Shown here in pieces: positions 23,898 through 32,151 of a DNA stretch of 64,000 nucleotides. A program made the position numbers and the translations under genes. The notes under the pieces were generated by a model that saw only the letters and a list, made by a program, of their open reading frames with translations, had not been told where the DNA came from and searched no databases. Position 1 is the stretch's first letter; each line of letters opens with the position of its first letter. The stretch is taken from positions 249,848 through 313,847 of the forward strand of contig NZ_QUWK01000002.1 in NCBI RefSeq assembly GCF_003429665.1, in the 5' to 3' direction. This stretch comes from Sphaerochaeta halotolerans (GTDB taxonomy: Bacteria > Spirochaetota > Spirochaetia > Sphaerochaetales > Sphaerochaetaceae).

Positions 23898-25928
23898 CTA
23901 TTTGATTTCTGCAATGGTGATGACGCTTGGGATGGTTTTTAGATTCTTGATGACCTTCTTGAAGTCATCCTCTCTCTCCACTTCCATGGTGAATGTACCT
24001 CTAAGTCTTCCTTCCTCGTCGTCGTGCAATCTGCCTTCGATGAGGTGTCCCTTGTGCTTGCGGAGTGCTCCCTCGATCTCCCCAAAGAGGTCATAGGTTC
24101 TCCTGCTGGTCACACTAAAGCGTTTGGTAAGTTTCGGGAACTCTGTTTCCCATTCCACCTCAATTGCTCGGTCATCAATTTCTGCCATGTTTTTGAGATT
24201 GGGGCAACTGCGCTTGTGGACAATGATCCCACGGCCTCTGCTGATGTACCCCACGATATCATCCCCCCTCACTGGATTGCAGCACTGGGCGATGTGGATC
24301 ATCATGTTCTTCTCATCCCCGACGCGAAATTTGACCCGTGTTTCATCAAACACTTCCTTGACGATATGCTCTTCATCCAACGGTGTTGGTGGTGGTTGTG
24401 GCTGTTCCTCTTTCTGCTGTTGGTCGGGGGCTTTGCGCTTTGCAATGATATCCTTGTCAATGAGGATGTTCTCATCATACTTGTTCAACCATGCCTTGAT
24501 TTTCTTTCGTGCACTGCTTGTCTGTGCATAGCGCAACCACTGCAGGTGTGGCCTTGCATTGGGACTGGTCAGAATCTCGATAACCTGTGTGTTCTTCAGG
24601 GGGGCGTTGAGCGGTATGATGGACCCATCAGCCTTTGCACCGGTGGTATGGTTCCCTACCTCGGTGTGGATCTGGTAGGCAAAATCGAGGGCGGTTGAGT
24701 TGGTTGGGAGTTCCACGATGTGACCCTGGGGGGTAAACACATAGATGGTATCCTTGAGCAGTTCTCCCTTGATGTCTTCCATATAGGATTCACTGCTCTC
24801 AATCTCATTCGACCAGACCTTGAGCTTGCTGATGATACGGGAGAACTGTTCATTGTCCATCCTATTCCAGGAGCCACTGTCGCTGCCAGTATCTGCTTTA
24901 TAGCTCCAGTGTGCGGCAACACCATACTCAGCGGTAAAGTGCATTTCCTTGGTTCTGATCTGTATTTCCAGCAACTTCCCATCGAGTGCCATGACCGTGG
25001 TGTGCAGGCTCTGGTAGTTGTTCGCCTTGGGCATGGCGATATAGTCCTTGAACCGTCCCTCAATAGGTGGCCATAAACGGTGTACAACGCCCAAGATTGT
25101 ATAACATTCGGTCGTTGAATTACAGAGGATACGAACGCCAAGGATATCGAAAATCTCATCGATTTCCTTTTTGCGCTTTTTCATTTTCATGTAGACCGAA
25201 TAGGTATGTTTTGCTCTACTGGTGACGATGATGTCACTCAGCTGGGCATCCCCGCAAGCGCGGTAGATGGACTTTTCCACACGGTTTAGATATGCTTTTT
25301 GTTCACTTTTCTTACTTAACAGATAGTCTTGTATGTAGTTGAAGGTATCGGGTTTGAGTACTTTCAAGCTCAAGTCTTCCAGTTCATCCTTCAGCCATGA
25401 GATACCGAGGCGGTCGGCCAGCGGTGCGAAAATATCGAGGGTATCACTGGCAATCTCCTTCGCCCGCTGAGGGTTCAGGTGTTGGATGGTGCGCATGTTA
25501 TGCAGTTTGTCTGCAAGCTTGATGATGATGACGCGGATGTCCTTGCTCATGGCGAAGAACATTTTTCGGATGGTTTCCGCCTCTTGGACACTCTTGTTCA
25601 TCGTCTTGAGGTTGGCTATCTTGGTCTCCCCCTCAACCATGTCAGCTACAGCCTGCCCAAAGGTCTGGGAGAGCTCCTCATAAGTGGTATTGGTATCTTC
25701 TAGGGTGTCATGGAGAAGTCCGGCACAGATAGTATCTGCATCCATCTTTAGTTGGATGAGGATTTCTCCTACCGCAAGGGGATGGATGAGATAAGGTTCT
25801 CCACTGGCACGTTTCTGGTTTTCGTGTTTGCTGTCAGCAAAGGTAGCAGCAGCCAGGATTTTCTCTTGGTCAGCCTTGGGATACTTGTACGCTTTTTGGA
25901 TGAAACGTTCAATCAATTGTTCGTACAT
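23898..25928 (-). CDS. rel: Bifunctional (p)ppGpp synthetase/hydrolase
   Basis: A 676-residue long RSH enzyme. The HD hydrolase domain is intact (KRASGEPYLIHPLAVGEIL, LLHDTLEDT). The synthetase domain is intact (FDILGVRILCN, GRFKDYIAMPKANNYQSLHTT, LEIQIRTKEMH). TGS (IYVFTPQGHIVELP), a zinc-finger-like helical region (AQCCNPVRGDDIVGYIS) and a C-terminal ACT domain follow. The chosen ATG 25928 has a G-rich ribosome site; an in-frame TTG five codons earlier is less likely. It overlaps the end of prmC. As the only RSH seen in this window it may run the whole stringent response. Confidence 0.95.
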   Translation of the reverse strand: MYEQLIERFIQKAYKYPKADQEKILAAATFADSKHENQKRASGEPYLIHPLAVGEILIQLKMDADTICAGLLHDTLEDTNTTYEELSQTFGQAVADMVEGETKIANLKTMNKSVQEAETIRKMFFAMSKDIRVIIIKLADKLHNMRTIQHLNPQRAKEIASDTLDIFAPLADRLGISWLKDELEDLSLKVLKPDTFNYIQDYLLSKKSEQKAYLNRVEKSIYRACGDAQLSDIIVTSRAKHTYSVYMKMKKRKKEIDEIFDILGVRILCNSTTECYTILGVVHRLWPPIEGRFKDYIAMPKANNYQSLHTTVMALDGKLLEIQIRTKEMHFTAEYGVAAHWSYKADTGSDSGSWNRMDNEQFSRIISKLKVWSNEIESSESYMEDIKGELLKDTIYVFTPQGHIVELPTNSTALDFAYQIHTEVGNHTTGAKADGSIIPLNAPLKNTQVIEILTSPNARPHLQWLRYAQTSSARKKIKAWLNKYDENILIDKDIIAKRKAPDQQQKEEQPQPPPTPLDEEHIVKEVFDETRVKFRVGDEKNMMIHIAQCCNPVRGDDIVGYISRGRGIIVHKRSCPNLKNMAEIDDRAIEVEWETEFPKLTKRFSVTSRRTYDLFGEIEGALRKHKGHLIEGRLHDDEEGRLRGTFTMEVEREDDFKKVIKNLKTIPSVITIAEIK

Positions 25929-26773
25929 GCAAGTACCCCCCAAACTACGCGTTCATGACCAGCAAGGTCCTTGGCAATGGTAATGTTCTTGAAGTGGTGC
26001 TCCTTGAAGAGGGTGGCAACCTCACTTGTCTGCCTATAATCACATTCGATAAACAGAGCTCCCGCTTCCTTGAGATGCATGGCGCTCTGTTCCAGCAACC
26101 TTCTGATCAAGGAGAGTCCGTCTTGACCTTGCCCATCCAGAGCGCTCCTTGGTTCCCATTCCACCTCCGCTGAAACCTCATCACACCAGGAGGCGGTGAG
26201 GTAGGGAGGGTTGCTCACGATACTACCATATTTTTGTGTTGTCGTGGAGAGGAGATCAGCTTCATGCAATAAAAGTTCATGCCCTGTCAACGCTCTAGCA
26301 TTGCGTTTAGCAATCTCCAAGGCTTCTCTTGAAATATCGGAAAGCTCCACGTCCACTCCTAGCTCCAAGGCGAGGGTGATTCCAATTGCGCCACTACCGG
26401 TGCAAACATCAATGAGGGGAAGCAACGCTTCCTTAGGCCTGCTTTGGGCAAAGCGAAGGACTTCCTCAACCAAGATCTCTGTGTCTGGACGAGGGATGAG
26501 CGTATGTTCATCGACAAAAAATGTCCTTCCATAAAACTCTTTATATCCCAGTATATATGCCATGGGCTTGTGTGCCAGTCGCTGCATTCTGAGTTGTTCC
26601 AAGGTTTCCCGTTCCTCTTCAGTCAGGATTCGCTCATGCTCCATAATCTGGTGTACTTGGTCAAGGCCGGTCACCTTCTCAAGGAGGAGTCGGGCATCCA
26701 GGTCATTGCTGTCACCTATCTGTCCCGCTTGCAGGAGTTTTACAGTCTGTTGCTTCCACCCGGCAATGGTCAT
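25913..26773 (-). CDS. prmC: Release factor glutamine methyltransferase
   Basis: A 286-residue SAM-dependent methyltransferase that modifies the Gln of the GGQ motif in RF1 and RF2. The SAM site is IDVCTGSGAIGITLALEL, the catalytic motif is SNPPY, and the PrmC N-terminal helical domain is present (PMAYILGYKEFYGRTFFV). ATG 26773 follows TAAGGAA; an upstream in-frame GTG lies too close to that site. It comes 11 nt after prfA, its substrate, which is a common pairing. Confidence 0.95.
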   Translation of the reverse strand: MTIAGWKQQTVKLLQAGQIGDSNDLDARLLLEKVTGLDQVHQIMEHERILTEEERETLEQLRMQRLAHKPMAYILGYKEFYGRTFFVDEHTLIPRPDTEILVEEVLRFAQSRPKEALLPLIDVCTGSGAIGITLALELGVDVELSDISREALEIAKRNARALTGHELLLHEADLLSTTTQKYGSIVSNPPYLTASWCDEVSAEVEWEPRSALDGQGQDGLSLIRRLLEQSAMHLKEAGALFIECDYRQTSEVATLFKEHHFKNITIAKDLAGHERVVWGVLACTNN

Positions 26774-26784
26774 GCACACGTTCC

Positions 26785-27849
26785 TTACGCTTCCTTGAGT
26801 GCAGCTTCACCTGCGGCTATTTTCAAAGCCTCAATCACTTCGTCAAGATCTCCAGCCATTATCAGTTCGAGTTTGTACAACGTTAGATTGATTCGGTGGT
26901 CTGTGAGTCTGTTCTGGGGGAAGTTGTAGGTACGGATGCGTTCGCTGCGATCCCCAGACCCTACCTGGCTCTTTCTTGCCTCAGCTCGTTCACGGTTTTT
27001 CTTTTCCTCTTCCAAGTCAAAAAGACGGGAACGCAGCACACGCAAGGCTTTTGCCTTGTTCTTGATTTGGCTCTTTTCATCCTGACAGATTACCACCAGT
27101 CCAGTTGGTAAGTGAGTCAATCGTACTGCACTGTCCGTGGTATTGACGCTCTGCCCCCCTGGCCCTCCGGCGCGCATGACGTCGACCTTGAGTTCTTCCT
27201 GACGTATCTCGATGTCGGTCTCCTCTGCTTCAGGAAGCACTGCCACGGTTACAGCACTGGTGTGTATCCTTCCCCCACTCTCAGTCTCAGGGACTCGTTG
27301 TACCCGATGCACCCCGCTCTCGAAACGGAGCGAACCATAGACATCCTTCCCGCTGATAGAGAGAACCAGTTCCTTATACCCCCCAATACCTGTTTCATTG
27401 GAAGAGAGGACCTCGATCTTCCAACCTTTGGTGTCTGCATAGTGGGAATACATGCGGAACAGGTTTGCAGCAAAGAGTGCAGCTTCCTCTCCACCGGTCC
27501 CTGCCCTGATTTCCATGATGATGTCTTTTCCTTCCATTGGATCGGGGGGGATGAGAAACATCTTTGTTTTCTGTTCGCTTTTTGCCAGTTGTGCTGTCAA
27601 TTCGTCCAGCTCTTGCTCAGTCAGCTCGAGCATTTCAGAATCCTTCTCCTCCTTGAGCAATTGCTTTGCATCGGCAATCTGCTCCTTGAGGCGCTTCATC
27701 TCTTTGAGCTCATCAATGATGGGAGCGAGATGTGATCGTTCCTGATTAAGGCTTCTGAAGAGCTTCATATCCTGCATAGTTTCAGGATTGCTGAGTTTCT
27801 CATCTATATCTGCAAGCTGCTTCTCGTAATCGGGCAGTTTTTCTAGCAT
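26785..27849 (-). CDS. prfA: Peptide chain release factor 1
   Basis: A 354-residue RF1 that reads UAA and UAG. The catalytic GGQ is in [17 protein letters not shown]. The stop-codon recognition tripeptide region reads [14 protein letters not shown], with PET in place of the usual PxT, which marks RF1 rather than RF2. RBS AGGAG before the ATG. Upstream gene of the prfA-prmC-rel run. Confidence 0.95.
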   Translation of the reverse strand: MLEKLPDYEKQLADIDEKLSNPETMQDMKLFRSLNQERSHLAPIIDELKEMKRLKEQIADAKQLLKEEKDSEMLELTEQELDELTAQLAKSEQKTKMFLIPPDPMEGKDIIMEIRAGTGGEEAALFAANLFRMYSHYADTKGWKIEVLSSNETGIGGYKELVLSISGKDVYGSLRFESGVHRVQRVPETESGGRIHTSAVTVAVLPEAEETDIEIRQEELKVDVMRAGGPGGQSVNTTDSAVRLTHLPTGLVVICQDEKSQIKNKAKALRVLRSRLFDLEEEKKNRERAEARKSQVGSGDRSERIRTYNFPQNRLTDHRINLTLYKLELIMAGDLDEVIEALKIAAGEAALKEA

Positions 27850-27903
27850 CGTTTTCTCCTACAGTATAAGTATACAAAAGTGAGGAGTTTTTGCATAGCA
27901 TTG

Positions 27904-29268
27904 CTAGATGTCCAACCCAGAGAGCATCTGATGATTTTTCGCGACCTCAGCTGGCCCAAGTGTATTCATACGCAGGAAAAGTAATCCACCAGCAAGGAAG
28001 AAGAGGGAAGGAATTACCCCCATGTGGAGGCGAATTCCCCATCGTGCCTGGTCGGTGACTGCAAGGGGGTCGAATGCAGTCACTTTGTGTACAATGAAAA
28101 ACACCATGGCTTGACTTGCATAACTGAAACGCATGAAAAATGCTCTGATTCCCATAACAACGCCATCATCACGACGCTTTTGTGCCACTACCAGACTATC
28201 AATAACATCAGCCATTGCCGGACTCATGAAGGTCCAGAAACCTCCAAAACCCAACCCCCAGAGGGCCATTGCCGCAATATATGCGGTGGCTGAAGAGAGG
28301 AAGGAGAGCGGAAAAGCGAAGAGTGCCAAGACAAAAGAGCAGAGGATGAGCATCAATTGGTTGTTCTTTAGGCGCTTGGCTACCTGCATCCAGATGAGAA
28401 TGGAGAGAAGTGTACCCACGAGCATACCAGCGAAAATGGGAGTAGCCTGGCTACTTTCTGCTGCAAGTACATACTTGACCACATAGTTGACGCTGGCGGT
28501 CATAAGCATACATCCGCTTTGATAAAAAAAGAGCAAAAGCACAAAGGCAAGGAGATTGCGATTCTTCAATGCTCGTTTCATCTGGTCGAAGAAATGAGGA
28601 GAGGCTTCCTTTTCCTGCTGCTGAGCAAATCGTGCAATCATGTCCTTGGTCTCAAAGACCCCGAAACTTACGCCAAAGGTTGCCACCAGACTGAATCCTG
28701 CTATGACCAATGCACAGATGAGGTAGCTCGACCGTATCCCATAAGAAAAGAACAGGGGAGGAATGATAAAGCCCGAGGCAATACCCAATACTCCAATACC
28801 GGTACCGACGGCTGCAGTAGTAGTCCTCTCATCCTGGGTTCGAAATTTATCAGGATAGATGCTCTGATAATTTACCTCCCAAAGTGAGTAGAAACCATCA
28901 TAGAGACAGATGGTGAGTACCATCCAGAGAAAGACAGGAAGAGGGTTTTTCTTTGCATCCCATGAGCTGGGGACGCTGAAGATGAGAATGAAGAAGATAC
29001 TACAGAGCACAAGACCCATGATTATCCAAGGGAACCTCCTGCCAAATTTCTTTGAAAATGGTGCGCCTTTGTTGGTGACATACCCAATGATCGGGTCATT
29101 TATTGCATTCCAGAGTGAGTAGAGGATGGTTGCGAGCGCTGCATATCCGGCTGATAAACCTACCTCTGTCTCATAAAACATGAATACAATACTGCCAAAT
29201 GCACCGGTAAGAAATTCAGCAATGAATTTCCCCATTCCATAGGAGACCATAATGCCTTTTTTTGCCAT
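27904..29268 (-). CDS. Sugar:cation symporter of the GPH (MelB-like) family
   Basis: A 454-residue protein with about twelve hydrophobic segments. The N-terminal hallmark ILYSLWNAINDPIIGYVTNK followed by KFGRRFPWI is the GPH/MelB signature; the Asp in NDP is the family's cation-site residue. Members import glycosides, pentosides or hexuronides with Na+ or H+. The substrate cannot be told. It has its own promoter in the gap after the XRE-cupin gene and is preceded by GGCAGG. Confidence 0.85.
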   Translation of the reverse strand: MAKKGIMVSYGMGKFIAEFLTGAFGSIVFMFYETEVGLSAGYAALATILYSLWNAINDPIIGYVTNKGAPFSKKFGRRFPWIIMGLVLCSIFFILIFSVPSSWDAKKNPLPVFLWMVLTICLYDGFYSLWEVNYQSIYPDKFRTQDERTTTAAVGTGIGVLGIASGFIIPPLFFSYGIRSSYLICALVIAGFSLVATFGVSFGVFETKDMIARFAQQQEKEASPHFFDQMKRALKNRNLLAFVLLLFFYQSGCMLMTASVNYVVKYVLAAESSQATPIFAGMLVGTLLSILIWMQVAKRLKNNQLMLILCSFVLALFAFPLSFLSSATAYIAAMALWGLGFGGFWTFMSPAMADVIDSLVVAQKRRDDGVVMGIRAFFMRFSYASQAMVFFIVHKVTAFDPLAVTDQARWGIRLHMGVIPSLFFLAGGLLFLRMNTLGPAEVAKNHQMLSGLDI

Positions 29269-29287
29269 GATATACCTGCCTTGCTCC

Positions 29288-29316
29288 TTTATACTGCAGG
29301 TAGTCTTTCACGTCAA
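29288..29316 (-). promoter_or_regulatory. Sigma70-type promoter of the GPH symporter gene
   Basis: On the minus strand, TTGACG (29311-29316), 17-bp spacer, TATAAA (29288-29293), 20 nt before the ATG. It implies expression separate from the regulator gene upstream. Confidence 0.7.
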
Positions 29317-29330
29317 ATAAAAGCAGGTGA

Positions 29331-29903
29331 CTAACGCTTGTCCTCCGTAAATCGTACCACCATGTGTACTACAGCAACCTGGTTACTTTCGTTGGAAATG
29401 GAGTGTTCGACATCACAGTGGTAGACAAGAAAATCACCCTTCCTGATTTCCGCATGATTCTCTCCGGCTTGTACTTTTACTGCACCTTTGACAACAGTTA
29501 GGTACTCCTGTGTCCCTGCATAGTGTGGTTCACTGCTGAGAATGCTATGAGGCTCAAGGGTAACGAGGTACATCTCAAGATCTTCCACCATACTCAAGGG
29601 GCTGAGGATTCGGATGGATACCCCGTTCTCATGGGTTTCAAGCTTTGGGGAATCTTCCCCTGCGGGGTTGAGGGTAAAAATGCGTTTGGGCTGATCATCT
29701 GAATCGAGAAGGTCATTGAGTTCAACATTCAAGCCTCTCGCAATTTTCCAGACAGTGGCAACAGTGGGGTTCACCTTGTCGGATTCAATCTGGCTGAGCA
29801 TCGCCTTTGACACGCCTGAACGCTCAGAAAGTACATTGAGTGTGAGTTTCCTACTGGTGCGTATCCGCTGTATGTTCTTGCCGATCATGGGAGGGGTTTC
29901 CAT
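29331..29903 (-). CDS. XRE-family transcriptional regulator with C-terminal cupin domain
   Basis: A 190-residue regulator. Residues about 8-62 are a helix-turn-helix of the Cro/C1 type (RKLTLNVLSERSGVSKAMLSQIE); residues about 110-185 are a cupin (HYAGTQEYLTVVKG, GDFLVYHCDVEHSISN). This layout usually senses a small metabolite. ATG 29903 follows AAGGAGC; longer in-frame starts run into the promoter region and are unlikely. It is divergent from tdh-kbl, which points to control of threonine catabolism, supported by a palindrome over the tdh -10. Confidence 0.88.
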   Translation of the reverse strand: METPPMIGKNIQRIRTSRKLTLNVLSERSGVSKAMLSQIESDKVNPTVATVWKIARGLNVELNDLLDSDDQPKRIFTLNPAGEDSPKLETHENGVSIRILSPLSMVEDLEMYLVTLEPHSILSSEPHYAGTQEYLTVVKGAVKVQAGENHAEIRKGDFLVYHCDVEHSISNESNQVAVVHMVVRFTEDKR

Positions 29904-29927
29904 TGCGTCGCTCCTTGTGGTAAAAGT

Positions 29928-29956
29928 TTGACATAGTGAATTCTGTTTACTATAAT
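29928..29956 (+). promoter_or_regulatory. Perfect consensus sigma70 promoter of tdh-kbl
   Basis: TTGACA (29928-29933), a 17-bp spacer, TATAAT (29951-29956). Both hexamers and the spacing are ideal. Such a strong promoter on a catabolic operon implies repression, and dyads overlap it. Confidence 0.92.
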
Positions 29957-29961
29957 GAACA
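29944..29961. promoter_or_regulatory. Candidate operator overlapping the tdh -10
   Basis: TGTTTACTA/TAATGAACA is an 18-bp dyad with 7 of 9 positions symmetric, covering the -10. A second, overlapping imperfect dyad (ATAGTGAA..TTTACTAT) begins at 29933. Binding here would block tdh transcription; the adjacent XRE-cupin protein is the likely ligand-responsive repressor (inference). Confidence 0.5.
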
Positions 29962-30019
29962 TAGATATTGTATGCCCCGAAAAAGGGGATTGTCAAGGAA
30001 TGTGCGCTCGGAGGGTCTG

Positions 30020-30970
30020 ATGAAAAACATCCTGATCATTGGTTCTTTAGGTCAACTCGGTTCAGAGATTGCACTGGAATGTCGTCGTCGCTATGGATCA
30101 GACCATGTGGTATTGGCTGACATTCGGGATGATGTAAACAAGGAACTCATTGGTGGAGGGCCGTTCTACAAAGTTGATGCTCGTGATGGGAAAACCATCA
30201 ATGAAATCGTCAAGAAACATACGATTGATACCATTTATCACCTTGCTGCATTGCTTTCTGCAAGGGCTGAGCAGAATCCTTTGGCGGCATGGGATCTCAA
30301 CATGAATGGTTTGATTGCAACCCTGGAGGTGGCAAAAGAGAACCATTGTGCGGTGTTTACCCCATCCTCCATCGGGGCATTCGGTCCTACCACTCCCAAG
30401 CAGTTTACTCCTCAGGATACGATCCAACGTCCAACTTCCATCTACGGGGTAACCAAGGTGGCGGGCGAATTGTTGTGTGATTACTATCATCATGCCTATG
30501 ACGTTGACACCAGAGGGGTGCGATACCCTGGCATCATCAGCAATATGACCCCACCCGGTGGTGGTACTACGGATTACGCAGTGGAAATCTACTATGAGGC
30601 GGTTAGGAAGGAGCACTATACCTGCTTCCTCAGGGGCGACACCTATCTCGATATGATCTATATGCCTGATGCTGTGGAAGCAGCAATCCAGATTATGGAA
30701 GCTGACCCCAGTCGGCTTAGGCATCGTAATGCGTTCAATATTGCCAGCATGAGTTTTTGCCCTGAGGAGCAAGCTGCCTATATACGTACCGTCATTCCAG
30801 GGTTTACCATTTCCTATGAGGTTGATCCAGTGAAACAAGCAATTGCAGATTCCTGGCCAAACTGCTTGGAGGACTATGCTGCACGGGTTGAGTGGGATTG
30901 GAATCCTACCTACAATCTGGAGACCATGACCCTGGATATGATTGAAACCATACTGAGGAGGACACCATGA
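30020..30970 (+). CDS. tdh: L-threonine 3-dehydrogenase, short-chain (SDR/epimerase-like) type
   Basis: A 317-residue NAD-dependent enzyme of the extended SDR fold. The N-terminus has NILIIGSLGQLGSEIA (Rossmann Gly motif), and the catalytic pair appears as TPSSIGAFGP with Ser and YGVTKVAGE with Tyr and Lys. The match is to the SDR-type threonine dehydrogenase of animals and some bacteria, distinct from the zinc enzyme of E. coli. It oxidises threonine to 2-amino-3-ketobutyrate. Coupling to kbl by a 4-nt overlap supports the call. ATG 30020 follows GGAGGG. Confidence 0.9.
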   Translation: MKNILIIGSLGQLGSEIALECRRRYGSDHVVLADIRDDVNKELIGGGPFYKVDARDGKTINEIVKKHTIDTIYHLAALLSARAEQNPLAAWDLNMNGLIATLEVAKENHCAVFTPSSIGAFGPTTPKQFTPQDTIQRPTSIYGVTKVAGELLCDYYHHAYDVDTRGVRYPGIISNMTPPGGGTTDYAVEIYYEAVRKEHYTCFLRGDTYLDMIYMPDAVEAAIQIMEADPSRLRHRNAFNIASMSFCPEEQAAYIRTVIPGFTISYEVDPVKQAIADSWPNCLEDYAARVEWDWNPTYNLETMTLDMIETILRRTP

Positions 30971-32151
30971 CAGAATCATTGGAAAAGGACCTGAAAGCAT
31001 TCTTTGAGGAACAAGAACAATCTGGATTAATGAAAAAGGAGAGGGTGTTGCAAGGCAGACAGCAACGCTCGATTGCTGTAGCAGGGGGAGAGGTTCTCAA
31101 CTTCTGCGCCAACAACTACCTGGGATTGGCCGACAATGAAGAAGTCATCAAGGCAGCAAAAGATGCTATGGACAGATGGGGCTACGGGCTCTCCTCGGTC
31201 CGCTTCATCTGTGGGACCCAACAAATTCACAAAGAGTTGGAGAAGCGCGTTAGTGCTTTCCTCCGAACTGATGACACCATTCTCTTCACATCTTGCTTCG
31301 ATGCCAATGGAGCATTGTTTGAACCATTGCTAGGGGAGGCGGATGCGGTCATCAGCGATGAACTCAATCATGCCTCCATCATCGACGGGATTCGCCTGTG
31401 CAAGGCAAAACGCTATCGTTACAAGCACAGCGATATGGCGAGTCTGGAGGAAGTGCTGCAGGAGAGCAAGGCACAGCGAAGACGTCTGATTGCTACAGAC
31501 GGTGTCTTTTCCATGGACGGCGATATTGCTAAGCTTGCAGAGATTTGCTCACTCGCCCAGCAGTATGATGCCCTGGTAATGGTAGATGATTCCCATGCCA
31601 CTGGATATCTTGGGCCTCATGGTCGAGGAACCGTTGAATTATGTGGTGTTGAAGGAAAGGTGGACTTGATAACCACCACCTTTGGGAAGGCTTGTGGTGG
31701 GGCGAGTGGTGGTTGTATCTCTGGCCGCCAGCTCTTAATCGACCTGTATCGACAAAGGGCACGCCCGTACCTGTTTTCCAATACCTTGGCACCGGCAATC
31801 TGTGGGGGAACAATACGGGTACTGGATCTGCTGGAAGCAGGAAACCCGTACAAGGAAGTCACCATGCGCAATGCGCGTTACTTCAGGCAAAAGATGGAAG
31901 AGGCAGGCTTCGATTTGGTAAAAGGGGAGACTGCCATCGTCCCGGTGATGATCTATGATGAGGCAAAAGCAGTCCAAATGGCAGACTTGCTCTTGGAAAA
32001 GGGCATCTATGTCATTGGATTCTGCTATCCTGTGGTACCCAAGGGCAAAGCCCGAATCAGGGTGCAACTCTCTGCAACGCATACATTGGAAGACTTGGAT
32101 AAGGCTGTGGAGGCATTCAAGCAGACAGCAAAGGAAATGGACCTGCTTTAG
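30967..32151 (+). CDS. kbl: 2-amino-3-ketobutyrate CoA ligase (glycine C-acetyltransferase)
   Basis: A 394-residue PLP enzyme of the alpha-oxoamine synthase family that splits 2-amino-3-ketobutyrate with CoA into glycine and acetyl-CoA. The PLP lysine lies in TTTFGKACGGASGG; NFCANNYLGLA, DELNHASIIDG and MVDDSHATGYLG are family markers. Overlaps tdh by 4 nt. Product glycine can feed the glycine genes at 11.8-16.6 kb. Its TAG stop overlaps the sbcB stop on the other strand. Confidence 0.95.
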   Translation: MTESLEKDLKAFFEEQEQSGLMKKERVLQGRQQRSIAVAGGEVLNFCANNYLGLADNEEVIKAAKDAMDRWGYGLSSVRFICGTQQIHKELEKRVSAFLRTDDTILFTSCFDANGALFEPLLGEADAVISDELNHASIIDGIRLCKAKRYRYKHSDMASLEEVLQESKAQRRRLIATDGVFSMDGDIAKLAEICSLAQQYDALVMVDDSHATGYLGPHGRGTVELCGVEGKVDLITTTFGKACGGASGGCISGRQLLIDLYRQRARPYLFSNTLAPAICGGTIRVLDLLEAGNPYKEVTMRNARYFRQKMEEAGFDLVKGETAIVPVMIYDEAKAVQMADLLLEKGIYVIGFCYPVVPKGKARIRVQLSATHTLEDLDKAVEAFKQTAKEMDLL

